Shown: piece by piece, positions 16,730-25,017 of the stretch
Layout: every line of letters starts with the position of its first letter
Position numbering within the stretch: the first letter of the stretch is position 1
Source: a virus
DNA length: 42,486 nt
Virus record (IMG/VR): IMGVR_UViG_3300019768_000009
Coordinates: 1 to 42,486 of that record
Reading direction: 5' to 3' (one strand)
Notes under the pieces: model-generated
The model's input: the letters and a program-made list of their open reading frames with translations, nothing else
Database searches by the model: none
What the model was told of the DNA's origin: nothing
Program-made: the position numbers and the translations under genes

Positions 16730-17305
16730 TCATGTCGCATAGAGTATGAATGGGTATCTACGTATCTCTTGTAATAATACATACCCTATGGCGATAGCAT
16801 CAACTTCGTGCTCTGTTAGTAGACTAGGGTTAACATGTTTAGTTATTTCACTATAGTTACTAACCGCATTCATCATAGCGTCTTTATCAGCATTCCCCTT
16901 ACCTTTACCTGCTACTATGGCTTTTATATATTTAGGTGGGTATTCAAACATCTTGATGTATGGGTCTATAGTAGTAACAGTATAATTTATCATTCCGAAA
17001 TATTGCGATAGCTGCATAACTGCTTTAGGGAAACGCAAATTAACAAAAGCAGTTTCAATAGCAAATGCTAATGGTTGATGTTGTTGAATTATATTACTCA
17101 CTTTTTCATTTAGTATTTGTAGTCTTGATGTCATTATAGATTTATTCTCATCCTTAATGACATAGTCATCTAGAGCGATAACTTGTGTCTCTATGCTATT
17201 GATAACATAGTCTGATTCACCAACAGGGAATTCTATATCCATAACACACACACCTAACACCCCACCTGGGTCAATACTGACTATCTTAAAGTTATTTTCA
17301 TTCAT
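16730..17305 (-). CDS. RuvC-like Holliday junction resolvase
   Basis: A 191-residue RNase H-fold nuclease of the RuvC type. The four acidic/metal-binding positions are visible: D12 in VSIDPGG, E84 in FAIETAF, and the C-terminal pair H166 and D169 in EHEVDAIAIGY. A histidine at the third position occurs in some bacterial RuvC proteins such as that of Thermus. A lysine/glycine loop (VAGKGKGNADKD, about 131-142) corresponds to the basic loop before helix E. It would resolve branched replication and recombination intermediates before packaging, probably together with the UvsX-like protein. The start is four bases after the upstream stop, so it is translated with its neighbour. Confidence 0.88.
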   Translation of the reverse strand: MNENNFKIVSIDPGGVLGVCVMDIEFPVGESDYVINSIETQVIALDDYVIKDENKSIMTSRLQILNEKVSNIIQQHQPLAFAIETAFVNLRFPKAVMQLSQYFGMINYTVTTIDPYIKMFEYPPKYIKAIVAGKGKGNADKDAMMNAVSNYSEITKHVNPSLLTEHEVDAIAIGYVLLQEIRRYPFILYAT

Positions 17306-17308
17306 AAA

Positions 17309-18115
17309 TTATAAGTACATAGGCTCACCGCCACCTAGTTCAATACTTCTTAAGAATCCTTGTGTTGTACCTAAGTAAGCTGTTAACTCTATATCCATAC
17401 CTACATGCACATATACTTGCGTGCAAGTAGCTTCTTGTACTCCATTAAATATTCTATCCACACCAGTACAGACACCTATCTCTGAAACAGCAGTCTCGCT
17501 CAGTTGAAGTATATTGAATACATTCTCTAGCTCTAGTAATTCATTACTAGTTAACACAAAGTCTAACTTCATAATCTTCAATAAGTAATCTGCTTTAGTC
17601 GGATCTACTGCACTCTGTGAGCGGTCTATAGCTATAGGGTTGAGTAAAGTATCTACATTAGTATCGTAGATAGATAACTTAGATACTCCATTGTCAGTAG
17701 TGACTTTATAGAACTCATCTACTAGGTTAATATTCTCTATCTTTTTAAGATAGTAACACACATACTCTATACCATTAATATGCTCAATAACTCTAAACCT
17801 ATATTTCGCTCTTTCGTTAGGTATCAAATCATCATCAGTAGCTCTTATGATAAATGGTATCTGTTTAAATAACCCAGCATCAACTGGTGAGTGTTTACTA
17901 TAACTATATCCATTGTTAGAGATTATATCACTACCACCAACTCCTATAGCGAAGTAATTTATAGTAGGATATACATTATTAGGCACACCCTCAGAAGTTA
18001 ATATTTTGAACTTCTCATTGAGACTAGTGTTATCAAGTACCTTATAAGGTACACCTGCTAACATAGCAAGATTTAGTGCGTTACCATATACTGTTCGTTG
18101 TGAGTTAAGTACCAT
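17309..18115 (-). CDS. Putative virion structural protein (268 aa)
   Basis: A mixed alpha/beta protein with several valine/isoleucine-rich strands and loops such as INYFAIGVGGSDII and DDDLIPNERAKYRFRV, ending GFLRSIELGGGEPMYL. The frame is open to an ATG at 18139, but the strong GGAGG site lies inside that extension, nine bases before the ATG at 18115. The latter (MVLNSQRTVYGN) is therefore the likely start. It lies five bases beyond the stop of the upstream gene. Its character and position near the tail protein suggest a baseplate or neck component. No family motif is certain. Confidence 0.7.
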   Translation of the reverse strand: MVLNSQRTVYGNALNLAMLAGVPYKVLDNTSLNEKFKILTSEGVPNNVYPTINYFAIGVGGSDIISNNGYSYSKHSPVDAGLFKQIPFIIRATDDDLIPNERAKYRFRVIEHINGIEYVCYYLKKIENINLVDEFYKVTTDNGVSKLSIYDTNVDTLLNPIAIDRSQSAVDPTKADYLLKIMKLDFVLTSNELLELENVFNILQLSETAVSEIGVCTGVDRIFNGVQEATCTQVYVHVGMDIELTAYLGTTQGFLRSIELGGGEPMYL

Positions 18116-18119
18116 ATCA

Positions 18120-18536
18120 TCAATCCTCCGTATCTTCATGTTCGCCTATAAAATCTCCGAGTTCTAGTTTAGTAGGAGATACCTCTAACTCACCTGGAAC
18201 TATGTCTACAGGGACATCTATCACTACTTCTGATGGTTCAGTCTGAATATTAGTATGTTTTGCTCTAGCACTACTAATCTGCTTGAGAGTCTCTACTATT
18301 TGAGAAGCTACCACTCCTTTAGTTGCTGTGTCATTATGTTTTATTTTAGCAATGACTCTCTTATGGACAGCGTCATCAGCACCATCTAAAACCTCTTTGA
18401 GTACTCTAATATCAGAACTATTAGTTGGAACACCGTTAGCTGTCATATTATTAATTATGTCTAATCTAACCTTCTGTGTGGTATTTAGCGTCTTCTGTTC
18501 CCCATCGGTATATATACTATTTTTATCATCAGACAT
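18120..18536 (-). CDS. Hypothetical acidic protein
   Basis: A 138-residue protein. The frame extends to 18554, but a GGAGGAGG ribosome binding site lies inside that extension, so the ATG at 18536 (MSDDKNSIYTDGEQ) is the start. The first 95 residues are polar and helical. The C-terminal third is acidic and probably disordered (PSEVVIDVPVDIVPGELEVSP and a GEHEDTED end). The 3' end carries the ribosome binding site of the next gene. It is the first gene of the minus-strand run. Function unknown. Confidence 0.7.
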   Translation of the reverse strand: MSDDKNSIYTDGEQKTLNTTQKVRLDIINNMTANGVPTNSSDIRVLKEVLDGADDAVHKRVIAKIKHNDTATKGVVASQIVETLKQISSARAKHTNIQTEPSEVVIDVPVDIVPGELEVSPTKLELGDFIGEHEDTED

Positions 18537-18652
18537 TAAGTAATCCTCCTCCATATTAAATTTAACTATACTTCTTCAAAAAAGACGTAGTATTTAGGTT
18601 ATTTTTTGTAACTACTAGGTTTTAATAGGAACTAATCACTAAAAGGAATAAT
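18537..18652. promoter_or_regulatory. Divergent intergenic region (promoters for RNase H and the minus-strand run)
   Basis: A 116-base AT-rich gap between divergent genes. It holds AAAAGGAA upstream of the RNase H ATG and GGAGGAGG upstream of the minus-strand gene. Promoters for both directions must lie here, but no repeated motif stands out. Confidence 0.4.
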
Positions 18653-20170
18653 ATGGCTATTACTAAAGATGTTGCCAAAGAACTAACTCTGTCACCACAC
18701 AAGGTTGCTGCTGTGATGTATACCGATGGTAGCGCAGTTCAAAATGTATCCGTAGGTAGTGGCGCGCACGGGTACATATACCATGACTATGAAGATAAGC
18801 CTAATGTTACTAAAGGATTAAAACCTAAGCAAGCTATCACAACTAAAGGTTACAATGAGCATGTTTTAAAAAATGATACAACTGTAGAACATGTGACTCC
18901 TTTAGCGTATATAGATGCTATATCTAGCACTACACATAAAGGTACATCTAACACAGCCGAATTAACCGCAGTTATAGAAACTATAGAATATTTTATTAAC
19001 CTAACAGAATACAAGATAGATAAACTTACTATTAAATCAGACAGCCAATATACTATAGGTGTATTTAATGCACTTAACTCGAAAGGTGGTTATGCTAAAT
19101 GGTTAGAGAAGAATCCCGCTAATATTACATATGGGTTGCGTATGAGTGAAGTTATAGAGAAAGCTAAAGAAAATGGTATAGTGATTGCACTAGTTAAGGT
19201 GTTAGGTCACTCAACATCATTCGGTAACCATTTAGCAGATAGATTAGCACACTTAGCGCGCATGCGTTCAGTGAGCGGTAAAGCTTGTCTAGACTATGTT
19301 CTAACACCAGCTAAAGGATACTGGGGTAAAGGTCAACCTATACATACACTACTCAGATTTAAGAATATATATATTCTTAATATAGATACTAACAGAGCTT
19401 TAGGTAGAGATAAGTATGGTTGTGAGTATTATGTATTAGATTATAAGAAAGATGCGGAACCAGGTAAGAAATCGCATGAGGCAACATTTGGTTATGTTGA
19501 ATTGAAAAATTCATCTGAACCTATGTTAGAAGAGTGTTTCAGAAAACATTTAAATTTATTGTCAAAACATGAACATGTACCAGCTACCGTATTGTCTATG
19601 GATACAACCGCGATATATTCACAATTTAATAACTTATACCATAAGTTATACGGTGATGATATATACTCTTTTAAAACAACTCCTAGATTTGGACGCTGTG
19701 ACCAAACTCAACTACAGAACTTTAACAATGAAGTAGTTAGTAGAGTACTACAGCCAGTTGGGCTAGCACTACAAGTTTTTAATAAAACTATAATTTTCAA
19801 TAGACTAATCGAGAGCTATAGGGTTATGGATAAAGTTAAACCAGAACAAACTTTTGTAGAACTGACAGATAGGATATACGATAAGAGTAATCCTAAGAAA
19901 GTAGTGACTCTGTTAGAGATGGGTGAGACTAATTTAGATACAGAAGTAACTATAGGTAAAAAGAAAATTTATATACCTATTGAATTAGGTTCGGACTGCA
20001 TAGACCGTAATAAATTAAAACAGATAAGTAATCAAGATACAGTAGTCTATGCTGTTATAGACCAAGAAGGTGAAAAGGCGTATCGTGTATATGTATTAGT
20101 GCATCTAAGAAAGACTGATGATATAGCTATGTACTGTAATTTTTATAACAATCTAATCTTAACAAAATAA
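18653..20170 (+). CDS. RNase H (type I) with a large unknown C-terminal domain
   Basis: The first 200 residues of this 505-residue protein are a type I RNase H with all catalytic acids: D25 (MYTDGSA), E103 (NTAEL), D130 (IKSDSQYT) and D196 (HLADRLAH). This domain would cut RNA in RNA:DNA hybrids, removing primers or R-loops during phage replication. A C-terminal region of about 300 residues follows with no recognised motif. It is mixed alpha/beta with a beta-rich end (GKKKIYIPIELG and KAYRVYVLVHLR). Bacterial RNase HI has about 155 residues in all, so this is a substantial extension or fusion. The ATG has AAAAGGAATAAT upstream, and the gene ends at a shared hairpin terminator. Confidence 0.87.
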   Translation: MAITKDVAKELTLSPHKVAAVMYTDGSAVQNVSVGSGAHGYIYHDYEDKPNVTKGLKPKQAITTKGYNEHVLKNDTTVEHVTPLAYIDAISSTTHKGTSNTAELTAVIETIEYFINLTEYKIDKLTIKSDSQYTIGVFNALNSKGGYAKWLEKNPANITYGLRMSEVIEKAKENGIVIALVKVLGHSTSFGNHLADRLAHLARMRSVSGKACLDYVLTPAKGYWGKGQPIHTLLRFKNIYILNIDTNRALGRDKYGCEYYVLDYKKDAEPGKKSHEATFGYVELKNSSEPMLEECFRKHLNLLSKHEHVPATVLSMDTTAIYSQFNNLYHKLYGDDIYSFKTTPRFGRCDQTQLQNFNNEVVSRVLQPVGLALQVFNKTIIFNRLIESYRVMDKVKPEQTFVELTDRIYDKSNPKKVVTLLEMGETNLDTEVTIGKKKIYIPIELGSDCIDRNKLKQISNQDTVVYAVIDQEGEKAYRVYVLVHLRKTDDIAMYCNFYNNLILTK

Positions 20171-20176
20171 TGTAAC

Positions 20177-20205
20177 TACACATAGTCCGAAAGGGACTAT
20201 GTGTG
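20177..20205. terminator. Bidirectional terminator between RNase H and the 452-aa gene
   Basis: An 11-bp perfect stem (ACACATAGTCC with GGACTATGTGT, loop GAAAG) in the 39-base gap between convergent genes. T-rich sequence follows in the plus direction (CATTTTAATTGTTTT). Confidence 0.75.
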
Positions 20206-20209
20206 TATA

Positions 20210-21568
20210 TCATTTTAATTGTTTTAACCTCTTAATAAGGTGTGTTGTCGTCATAGCAGTCTGGTTATAGATATGGTAAATCGTTAATGCGTTAGTGACT
20301 AACATAGCCACAGTTTCTAATCTAACAGCTAGTTCTTTAAGTACAACTTTACTGATTTTAGTATTAGATACAGCAATAGTCTTCTCTAACTCATCTACCC
20401 TTATCCCAACTCCTACGATAGCTTTTTTAACACTCTCCATATACTCCATATGTGTAGTCTTAGGAGGCACAGTTCGTTCTGTAATTAACAGACTCTTCTC
20501 TCTTATGACTTTAAGAGATTGTAGATTGCCTATGAGGTCACTAACTGGTTTAGTATCACTTACAGCTTTCGGACTTATCAGTTTAGATATGGCTTGATGA
20601 AGTGTTTTGTTTTTAGCTATAGCGTGATATACAGGAAATGGTCTAGTGCGAGTTCTATGGTCTTGGTTATTTACTCTAGCTGTAAATGTATCTAACTCAT
20701 CTATAGTAGATATTAATTCAGTTAGAATAGGAGCTACCTCACCTACAGTATCTAGTACTGTTATGATATCTGTATTGAGACCAATAATAACGGGAATCTC
20801 CATTTTCCTAGCTTCCATATACCCTTGTCGTTTGATGATTTTATCTATATCACCAGCACTCTTATATATCTCTATAAGGAACTTATTAGTAGGTACTTTT
20901 ATAGTTGTACGACCAGAAGCATTCCTATGGAATATTTTAGATATGACATTAAGTTTAGATGTGAAAAACTGTGGTATGTTACCTAGGAAACTACCACTCT
21001 CAGTTGTGACTAGTAATGGGTACAGTCCTTGTCCATTAACTAACTCTGATAAGATGACTTGTGACTCTTTAAGAATAGAGTGTTTAGTGTAATCTATCTC
21101 ATAGACAGCAGATAGTGTTTTGTTAGAGTCTATAGTATGCTTCTCTTTTAACCTATCTATAGTTCTATTGAGTAACTCTTCCATAGCTACTAATGACTTT
21201 AGGTCATCATCAGTATGTACCTCTATAGCATGCTTAATAGCACTTAGCTCGTACATATAAGTCTGTTCGAAACCACCTATTACCGCGTCGATAAGTTCTA
21301 TATTAATAGATTTATCCCATACTACATTCATAGCATCAGGACCTTGATAGTTATAAGATATTTCAATCTGGTCATTTTCGGTAGATTCTAAGAACTTATA
21401 CATAACTTCACTAATGATATCGAACACACCTTTATTGATTTCTATAGGTTTATCATTCATTAGTAATTTATCAAATATACGCTTATCTATACTCTTCATA
21501 CTACTGAAAAGTAATACAGTACTTAAGTCCGTCATAATCACTCTACTAGACTGGTTAGGCTTTGGCAT
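20210..21568 (-). CDS. Putative virion protein (452 aa), function unknown
   Basis: A mainly helical 452-residue protein without a recognised motif. The N-terminal 140 residues mix helices and strands. There is a glycine-rich turn with TTESGSFLGNIPQFF near 205. The last 150 residues are helical, basic and coiled-coil-like (KKAIVGVGIRVDELEKTIAV). A strong AAAAGGAG site precedes the ATG. It is a single minus-strand gene between two plus-strand transcription units. Its size, helicity and lysine-rich end suggest a virion component rather than an enzyme, but this is inference. Confidence 0.65.
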   Translation of the reverse strand: MPKPNQSSRVIMTDLSTVLLFSSMKSIDKRIFDKLLMNDKPIEINKGVFDIISEVMYKFLESTENDQIEISYNYQGPDAMNVVWDKSINIELIDAVIGGFEQTYMYELSAIKHAIEVHTDDDLKSLVAMEELLNRTIDRLKEKHTIDSNKTLSAVYEIDYTKHSILKESQVILSELVNGQGLYPLLVTTESGSFLGNIPQFFTSKLNVISKIFHRNASGRTTIKVPTNKFLIEIYKSAGDIDKIIKRQGYMEARKMEIPVIIGLNTDIITVLDTVGEVAPILTELISTIDELDTFTARVNNQDHRTRTRPFPVYHAIAKNKTLHQAISKLISPKAVSDTKPVSDLIGNLQSLKVIREKSLLITERTVPPKTTHMEYMESVKKAIVGVGIRVDELEKTIAVSNTKISKVVLKELAVRLETVAMLVTNALTIYHIYNQTAMTTTHLIKRLKQLK

Positions 21569-21654
21569 TTTAATAACTCCTTTTTGTTATCTATTGTCAT
21601 CATTTATATAAGATATAACTAGGCTAAATATTAACATTAGATATTATATTTTAA

Positions 21655-21697
21655 GAGATATGTTTTGATAGAGATAATATAACTTAAGGATATAATA
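21655..21697 (+). promoter_or_regulatory. Probable promoter of the UvsX-like operon
   Basis: Upstream of the ATG at 21698 lies TTTTGATAGAGATAATATAA (21663-21682), nearly the same as the element before the DNA polymerase gene. The ribosome binding site AAGGA (21686-21690) follows. The match suggests a shared phage promoter but rests on two sites. Confidence 0.35.
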
Positions 21698-23221
21698 ATG
21701 AACGATAAACTGAAGAAACCAACAGTTAGTTTCAGTGATCTAGGACAACGAGTTAAGCCTAAGATACATATCAATATAGGAAGCCTATTCGATATACCAA
21801 CAGCATTAATCCTAACAGGTAAACGAGGTGAGACTATCATTAATGGTGGGTTAGGACAAGTTACAGGTATAATAGGCGCAGGTAATAACTATAAAAGCAC
21901 TATAACTCACTACATGATGTTAGCCGCAGCTGATCGTATGAATGAAGCTGGGTATAAGAAACTCAATACGCGCCCAGATACTAATATAGTTAATATGACC
22001 ACTTATGATACAGAGATCAATATATCGTTAGATAGATTAGAGTCATTAGCTAGTGCCTTTCCATCACTTCCAGTTAACCCTATCACATGTGAAGATGCAG
22101 TATGGTATATAACAGATAAATCCCAAGTAGATGCTAGTCAATGGGCGTTATCGCTTAATAACTATAGTAAGTCAAAATCAAAAGATAAAAATTCATTAGT
22201 TACTTACGAAGCATTCATAGACCCTTATACTAAAGAGAATTTAGTTGGTATAGTACCATCATTTGCAGAGATTGATAGTTTAACAGAATTTGAGTCATCT
22301 TCTAGTATGGATCAACTATCACAAGATTTAGATAGTTCAGATACTAATACATATGCTATGAAGCAAGGTGCGTTCAAAACGAAGTTCTTATCTCAAATAC
22401 CTCGTATAAGTACCACTAGTAATATATATCTATTATTAACTGCTCATATAGGAGAGAAAATAGATATGGCTACTGGTCCAGCTAAGTATAATAAACCTAC
22501 TAAGAAACTCCAATACTTAAAATCAGCTGATACTATAAAAGGAGTATCTACTAAGTTTACATATCTATTACACAACTGCTGGGCTGCTCATACAGCAAGT
22601 GTGATGATTAATAAGAGTGATAAAGCACCAGAGTACCCTAGCAGTAACAACAGTACATCTACAGACCTTAATAAGGTCATGTTAACACAGTTAAGAGGTA
22701 AGTCTGGACCATCTGGGTTCACTATCGAGTTGATAGTATCACAGGAAGAGGGAGTGCTACCAGCTTTAACAGAGTTCCATCATATCAAGAGCCATAATCG
22801 TTATGGTATAGAAGGCAATATGATACATTATCATCTATCACTTATGCCTGAGGTATCACTGAACCGTAAGACAGTTCGTAGTAAGATTGATAACTCTAGA
22901 TTACTAAGGAGGGCTATTAATATCACATCCGAATTATTGCAGTTAGAGACATACATGGCGGGTAGATTGAAACGAGAAAACTTACTCTGTACTCCTAAGG
23001 AGTTATATGAGGATATCAAGGCCTTAGGTTACTCTTGGGATATGATACTCCGTACAAGGGAATACTGGACTGTTAACCAGTATAGTAACCCTAGACCTTA
23101 TCTAGGAGTTATCGACCTGTTGAAGATGAGAGGTAAGAAATATTTTCCTTATTTCTTAAACAAAGATAAAACATTGAAATCAATGTATAGTGATATTATG
23201 AGTGAGGATGATAATGAATAA
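21698..23221 (+). CDS. UvsX/RecA-like recombination ATPase
   Basis: A 507-residue P-loop ATPase of the RecA/UvsX type. The Walker A motif is GIIGAGNNYKST (57-68) with the nucleotide-binding lysine at 66. The residue before the lysine is an aromatic, as I recall for T4 UvsX (S-F-K-S), rather than the usual glycine. Downstream acidic strands (IVNMTTYDTEINI and IVPSFAEIDSLTEF) are candidates for the catalytic glutamate and Walker B. A RecA-like protein is a consistent neighbour-type gene in phiKZ-like phages (gp152). It would promote strand exchange and recombination-dependent replication. The C-terminal 150 residues are specific to this group. It heads a plus-strand operon whose next gene overlaps it by eight bases. 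The start is supported by AAGGATATAATA. Confidence 0.75.
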   Translation: MNDKLKKPTVSFSDLGQRVKPKIHINIGSLFDIPTALILTGKRGETIINGGLGQVTGIIGAGNNYKSTITHYMMLAAADRMNEAGYKKLNTRPDTNIVNMTTYDTEINISLDRLESLASAFPSLPVNPITCEDAVWYITDKSQVDASQWALSLNNYSKSKSKDKNSLVTYEAFIDPYTKENLVGIVPSFAEIDSLTEFESSSSMDQLSQDLDSSDTNTYAMKQGAFKTKFLSQIPRISTTSNIYLLLTAHIGEKIDMATGPAKYNKPTKKLQYLKSADTIKGVSTKFTYLLHNCWAAHTASVMINKSDKAPEYPSSNNSTSTDLNKVMLTQLRGKSGPSGFTIELIVSQEEGVLPALTEFHHIKSHNRYGIEGNMIHYHLSLMPEVSLNRKTVRSKIDNSRLLRRAINITSELLQLETYMAGRLKRENLLCTPKELYEDIKALGYSWDMILRTREYWTVNQYSNPRPYLGVIDLLKMRGKKYFPYFLNKDKTLKSMYSDIMSEDDNE

Positions 23222-23468
23222 TATGATAATCTTAAATGATGACACTGATGGAGGGTTGAGTAATACGGAAGGCTTATATGATTATAAGGTCATCTTAGAG
23301 AGTGTAACAGGAGTCAATATCGACCTATTCTACAGGACTTCTAGTAGGTATCACGCGTCGCAACTGGCTACAAAACATGTGAATAGTGATAGTGTGCATA
23401 AGCACCAAGAGTATCAAATTATAGATATCGTTAAGGTGAATTTACCATGCGTTATGATAGCTGTATAA
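23214..23468 (+). CDS. Hypothetical small protein translationally coupled to the UvsX-like gene
   Basis: An 84-residue protein of unknown function starting MNNMIILNDDTDGG. The frame opens at a GTG (23202), but the ATG at 23214 sits six bases after AGTGAGG, inside the end of the upstream gene, which suggests translational coupling. No motif is seen. It contains several histidines (RYHASQLATKH and SVHKHQEYQ). It may be an accessory factor of the recombination protein, by context only. Confidence 0.65.
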   Translation: MNNMIILNDDTDGGLSNTEGLYDYKVILESVTGVNIDLFYRTSSRYHASQLATKHVNSDSVHKHQEYQIIDIVKVNLPCVMIAV

Positions 23469-23508
23469 TACCAGCTATACAAGAGTTTAATAAAAAAGGG
23501 ATATATGC

Positions 23509-24297
23509 ATGCCAAATGTAAGTATAAGACAAGCTATGTTGTTAACAACAGCAGGTGTCGCAACTAATAAGTATCTTGATATCGCAATAGAGCAAACCAT
23601 ACCTCTACTTGTTATACAAGATGATATTATAGATAAATGTGTGTTTAAATCAGTAACATCACCACCAGTTACTATGAACACATTGAATAACCAACTTAGT
23701 GGCTATGAGATAGATAACAATGGTGTTATCACACTGATAGATAGATATGTGTATGTGGGTAACTGTGTTAGCCCTATCACAGGTAATGTAGTGACTGTAT
23801 ACTACGATAAACAGTATAGTGATTTATTCGTTATACCGTTTATAAACGGTATAGACACTAACGGTATAGTAACTAACAAGTTTAAGTTACCTGTAACAGG
23901 TTATTCATTAGGAGCTGGTCCTAATGTCAATACACTTACAACTATATCTAAACTACCATATAAGAGTTTAGAATTACCTACAGCGAAAGAGAACATCAGT
24001 ATCGAAACTATGAGTGGTTCGTTGAATGGTATAAGTGCTATAAGTGAGGGAGTTATCAATACACACAACCATTCTGATTTAGCTATGACAAAAGATCCTG
24101 ATACTAAGGTTATCGTTAATAACGCTACTACAACTACGAATCTCGTATCACTTGGTAAAGTATCGGATTTTTTAACAAAAGTAGTTAAGATACCTGTAGG
24201 TATGGTAGTACAAATCTCTAAGGAGGGTCATAAGGTGATAGGTATCGGTACTGTGGATACCAAGAGTAGTGATATATACTTTGAACTTAATTTTTAA
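23509..24297 (+). CDS. Putative virion structural protein (262 aa)
   Basis: A beta-rich 262-residue protein: threonine-, valine- and asparagine-rich strands with turns such as NNGVITLIDRYVYVGNCV and PVTGYSLGAGPNVNTL, and a C-terminal beta domain (VGMVVQISKEGHKVIGIG). This composition is typical of phage structural proteins (head decoration or baseplate), but no family motif is recognised. It is the third gene of the UvsX-like operon. The ATG has an AAAAAAGGG site. It is followed after 12 bases by the RNAP beta-like gene. Confidence 0.7.
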   Translation: MPNVSIRQAMLLTTAGVATNKYLDIAIEQTIPLLVIQDDIIDKCVFKSVTSPPVTMNTLNNQLSGYEIDNNGVITLIDRYVYVGNCVSPITGNVVTVYYDKQYSDLFVIPFINGIDTNGIVTNKFKLPVTGYSLGAGPNVNTLTTISKLPYKSLELPTAKENISIETMSGSLNGISAISEGVINTHNHSDLAMTKDPDTKVIVNNATTTTNLVSLGKVSDFLTKVVKIPVGMVVQISKEGHKVIGIGTVDTKSSDIYFELNF

Positions 24298-24309
24298 AGA
24301 TGTTAGATT

Positions 24310-24981
24310 ATGAATAAGAAAAGAGAAGCTGCTGAAAAGTACATTATAAAACATATAGGGTTATTAACACATAACGACCAGCGTAATATGAATCTATATA
24401 TTGATTTATTCAAAGGTATGAGTGATAAACAGTTCCATGAGTTTATGATGAAGCTTCGTGATAAGAAGATAACACTGTCTGTTATAGTACCTAACGGAGG
24501 AGGTGTTAAAGTAACTGTTGCTAATAATTTTAAAATAGCGAAAAAGATAGGTCTAGAGTTCTTCCAAAGACTTAAAGTTAGTGCTAATGGTGATATACCA
24601 GCATACACTACTCCTAATAAGTATTTAGTCTATTACCTACCTGTTAGGAGAGCTGCTCAGTTGTTGAGTAAGAAGATATCTATTCCTGTTAATAGTTCAA
24701 CTATAGACGCTCTTACTGGACAAGTTACAGGTAAGAGTCAGAGTAGTAAGATAACGCTCCCAGAAACACAAATCCTTCTAGGTATGGACATGGATAACAC
24801 TGTTTCAGAACTACTTAAAATAAGAGGTGGTGATGAAGGAGCAGCTAGGGCTGCGTCTAATCTACTGTATCAGAATGGTAGTGTAAGTCAAGCCGAGTTA
24901 GTACCATACGCTACAGGAGTTCGATCCACTAAGACACTCAATGCATTCTTTAATGCTATGCATATTAAAACTACACTATAA
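24310..24981 (+). CDS. Probable RNA polymerase beta subunit C-terminal fragment
   Basis: A 223-residue protein whose C-terminal half lines up with the last 100 residues of bacterial RNAP beta. LTGQVTGKSQ (135-144) corresponds to TQQPLGGKAQ. ETQILLGMDMDNTVSELLKI (152-171) matches [20 protein letters not shown] with no gap. RGGDEG corresponds to KSDDVNG, and the end (STKTLNAFFNAMHIKTTL) corresponds to ESFNVLLKEIRSLGINIEL. Upstream, KYLVYYLPVRRAAQLLSKKI parallels the VGYMYMLKLNHLVDDK strand. The catalytic KHGNKG region of beta is not present, so this is a detached C-terminal module. In phiKZ the virion polymerase has a separate beta C-terminal subunit (gp149, as I recall) encoded between portal and UvsX, which fits this position. 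The match is by eye. Confidence 0.6.
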   Translation: MNKKREAAEKYIIKHIGLLTHNDQRNMNLYIDLFKGMSDKQFHEFMMKLRDKKITLSVIVPNGGGVKVTVANNFKIAKKIGLEFFQRLKVSANGDIPAYTTPNKYLVYYLPVRRAAQLLSKKISIPVNSSTIDALTGQVTGKSQSSKITLPETQILLGMDMDNTVSELLKIRGGDEGAARAASNLLYQNGSVSQAELVPYATGVRSTKTLNAFFNAMHIKTTL

Positions 24982-25007
24982 CACTAGGTATAACCCTAGT
25001 GTTATAG
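24976..25007. terminator. Bidirectional terminator between convergent genes
   Basis: A perfect 13-bp stem (CTATAACACTAGG with its complement, loop TATAAC) that includes the stop codon of the plus-strand gene and ends ten bases before the minus-strand stop. On the minus strand it is followed by TGTAGTTTTAATATG. Confidence 0.8.
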
Positions 25008-25017
25008 TCTTGTAGTG

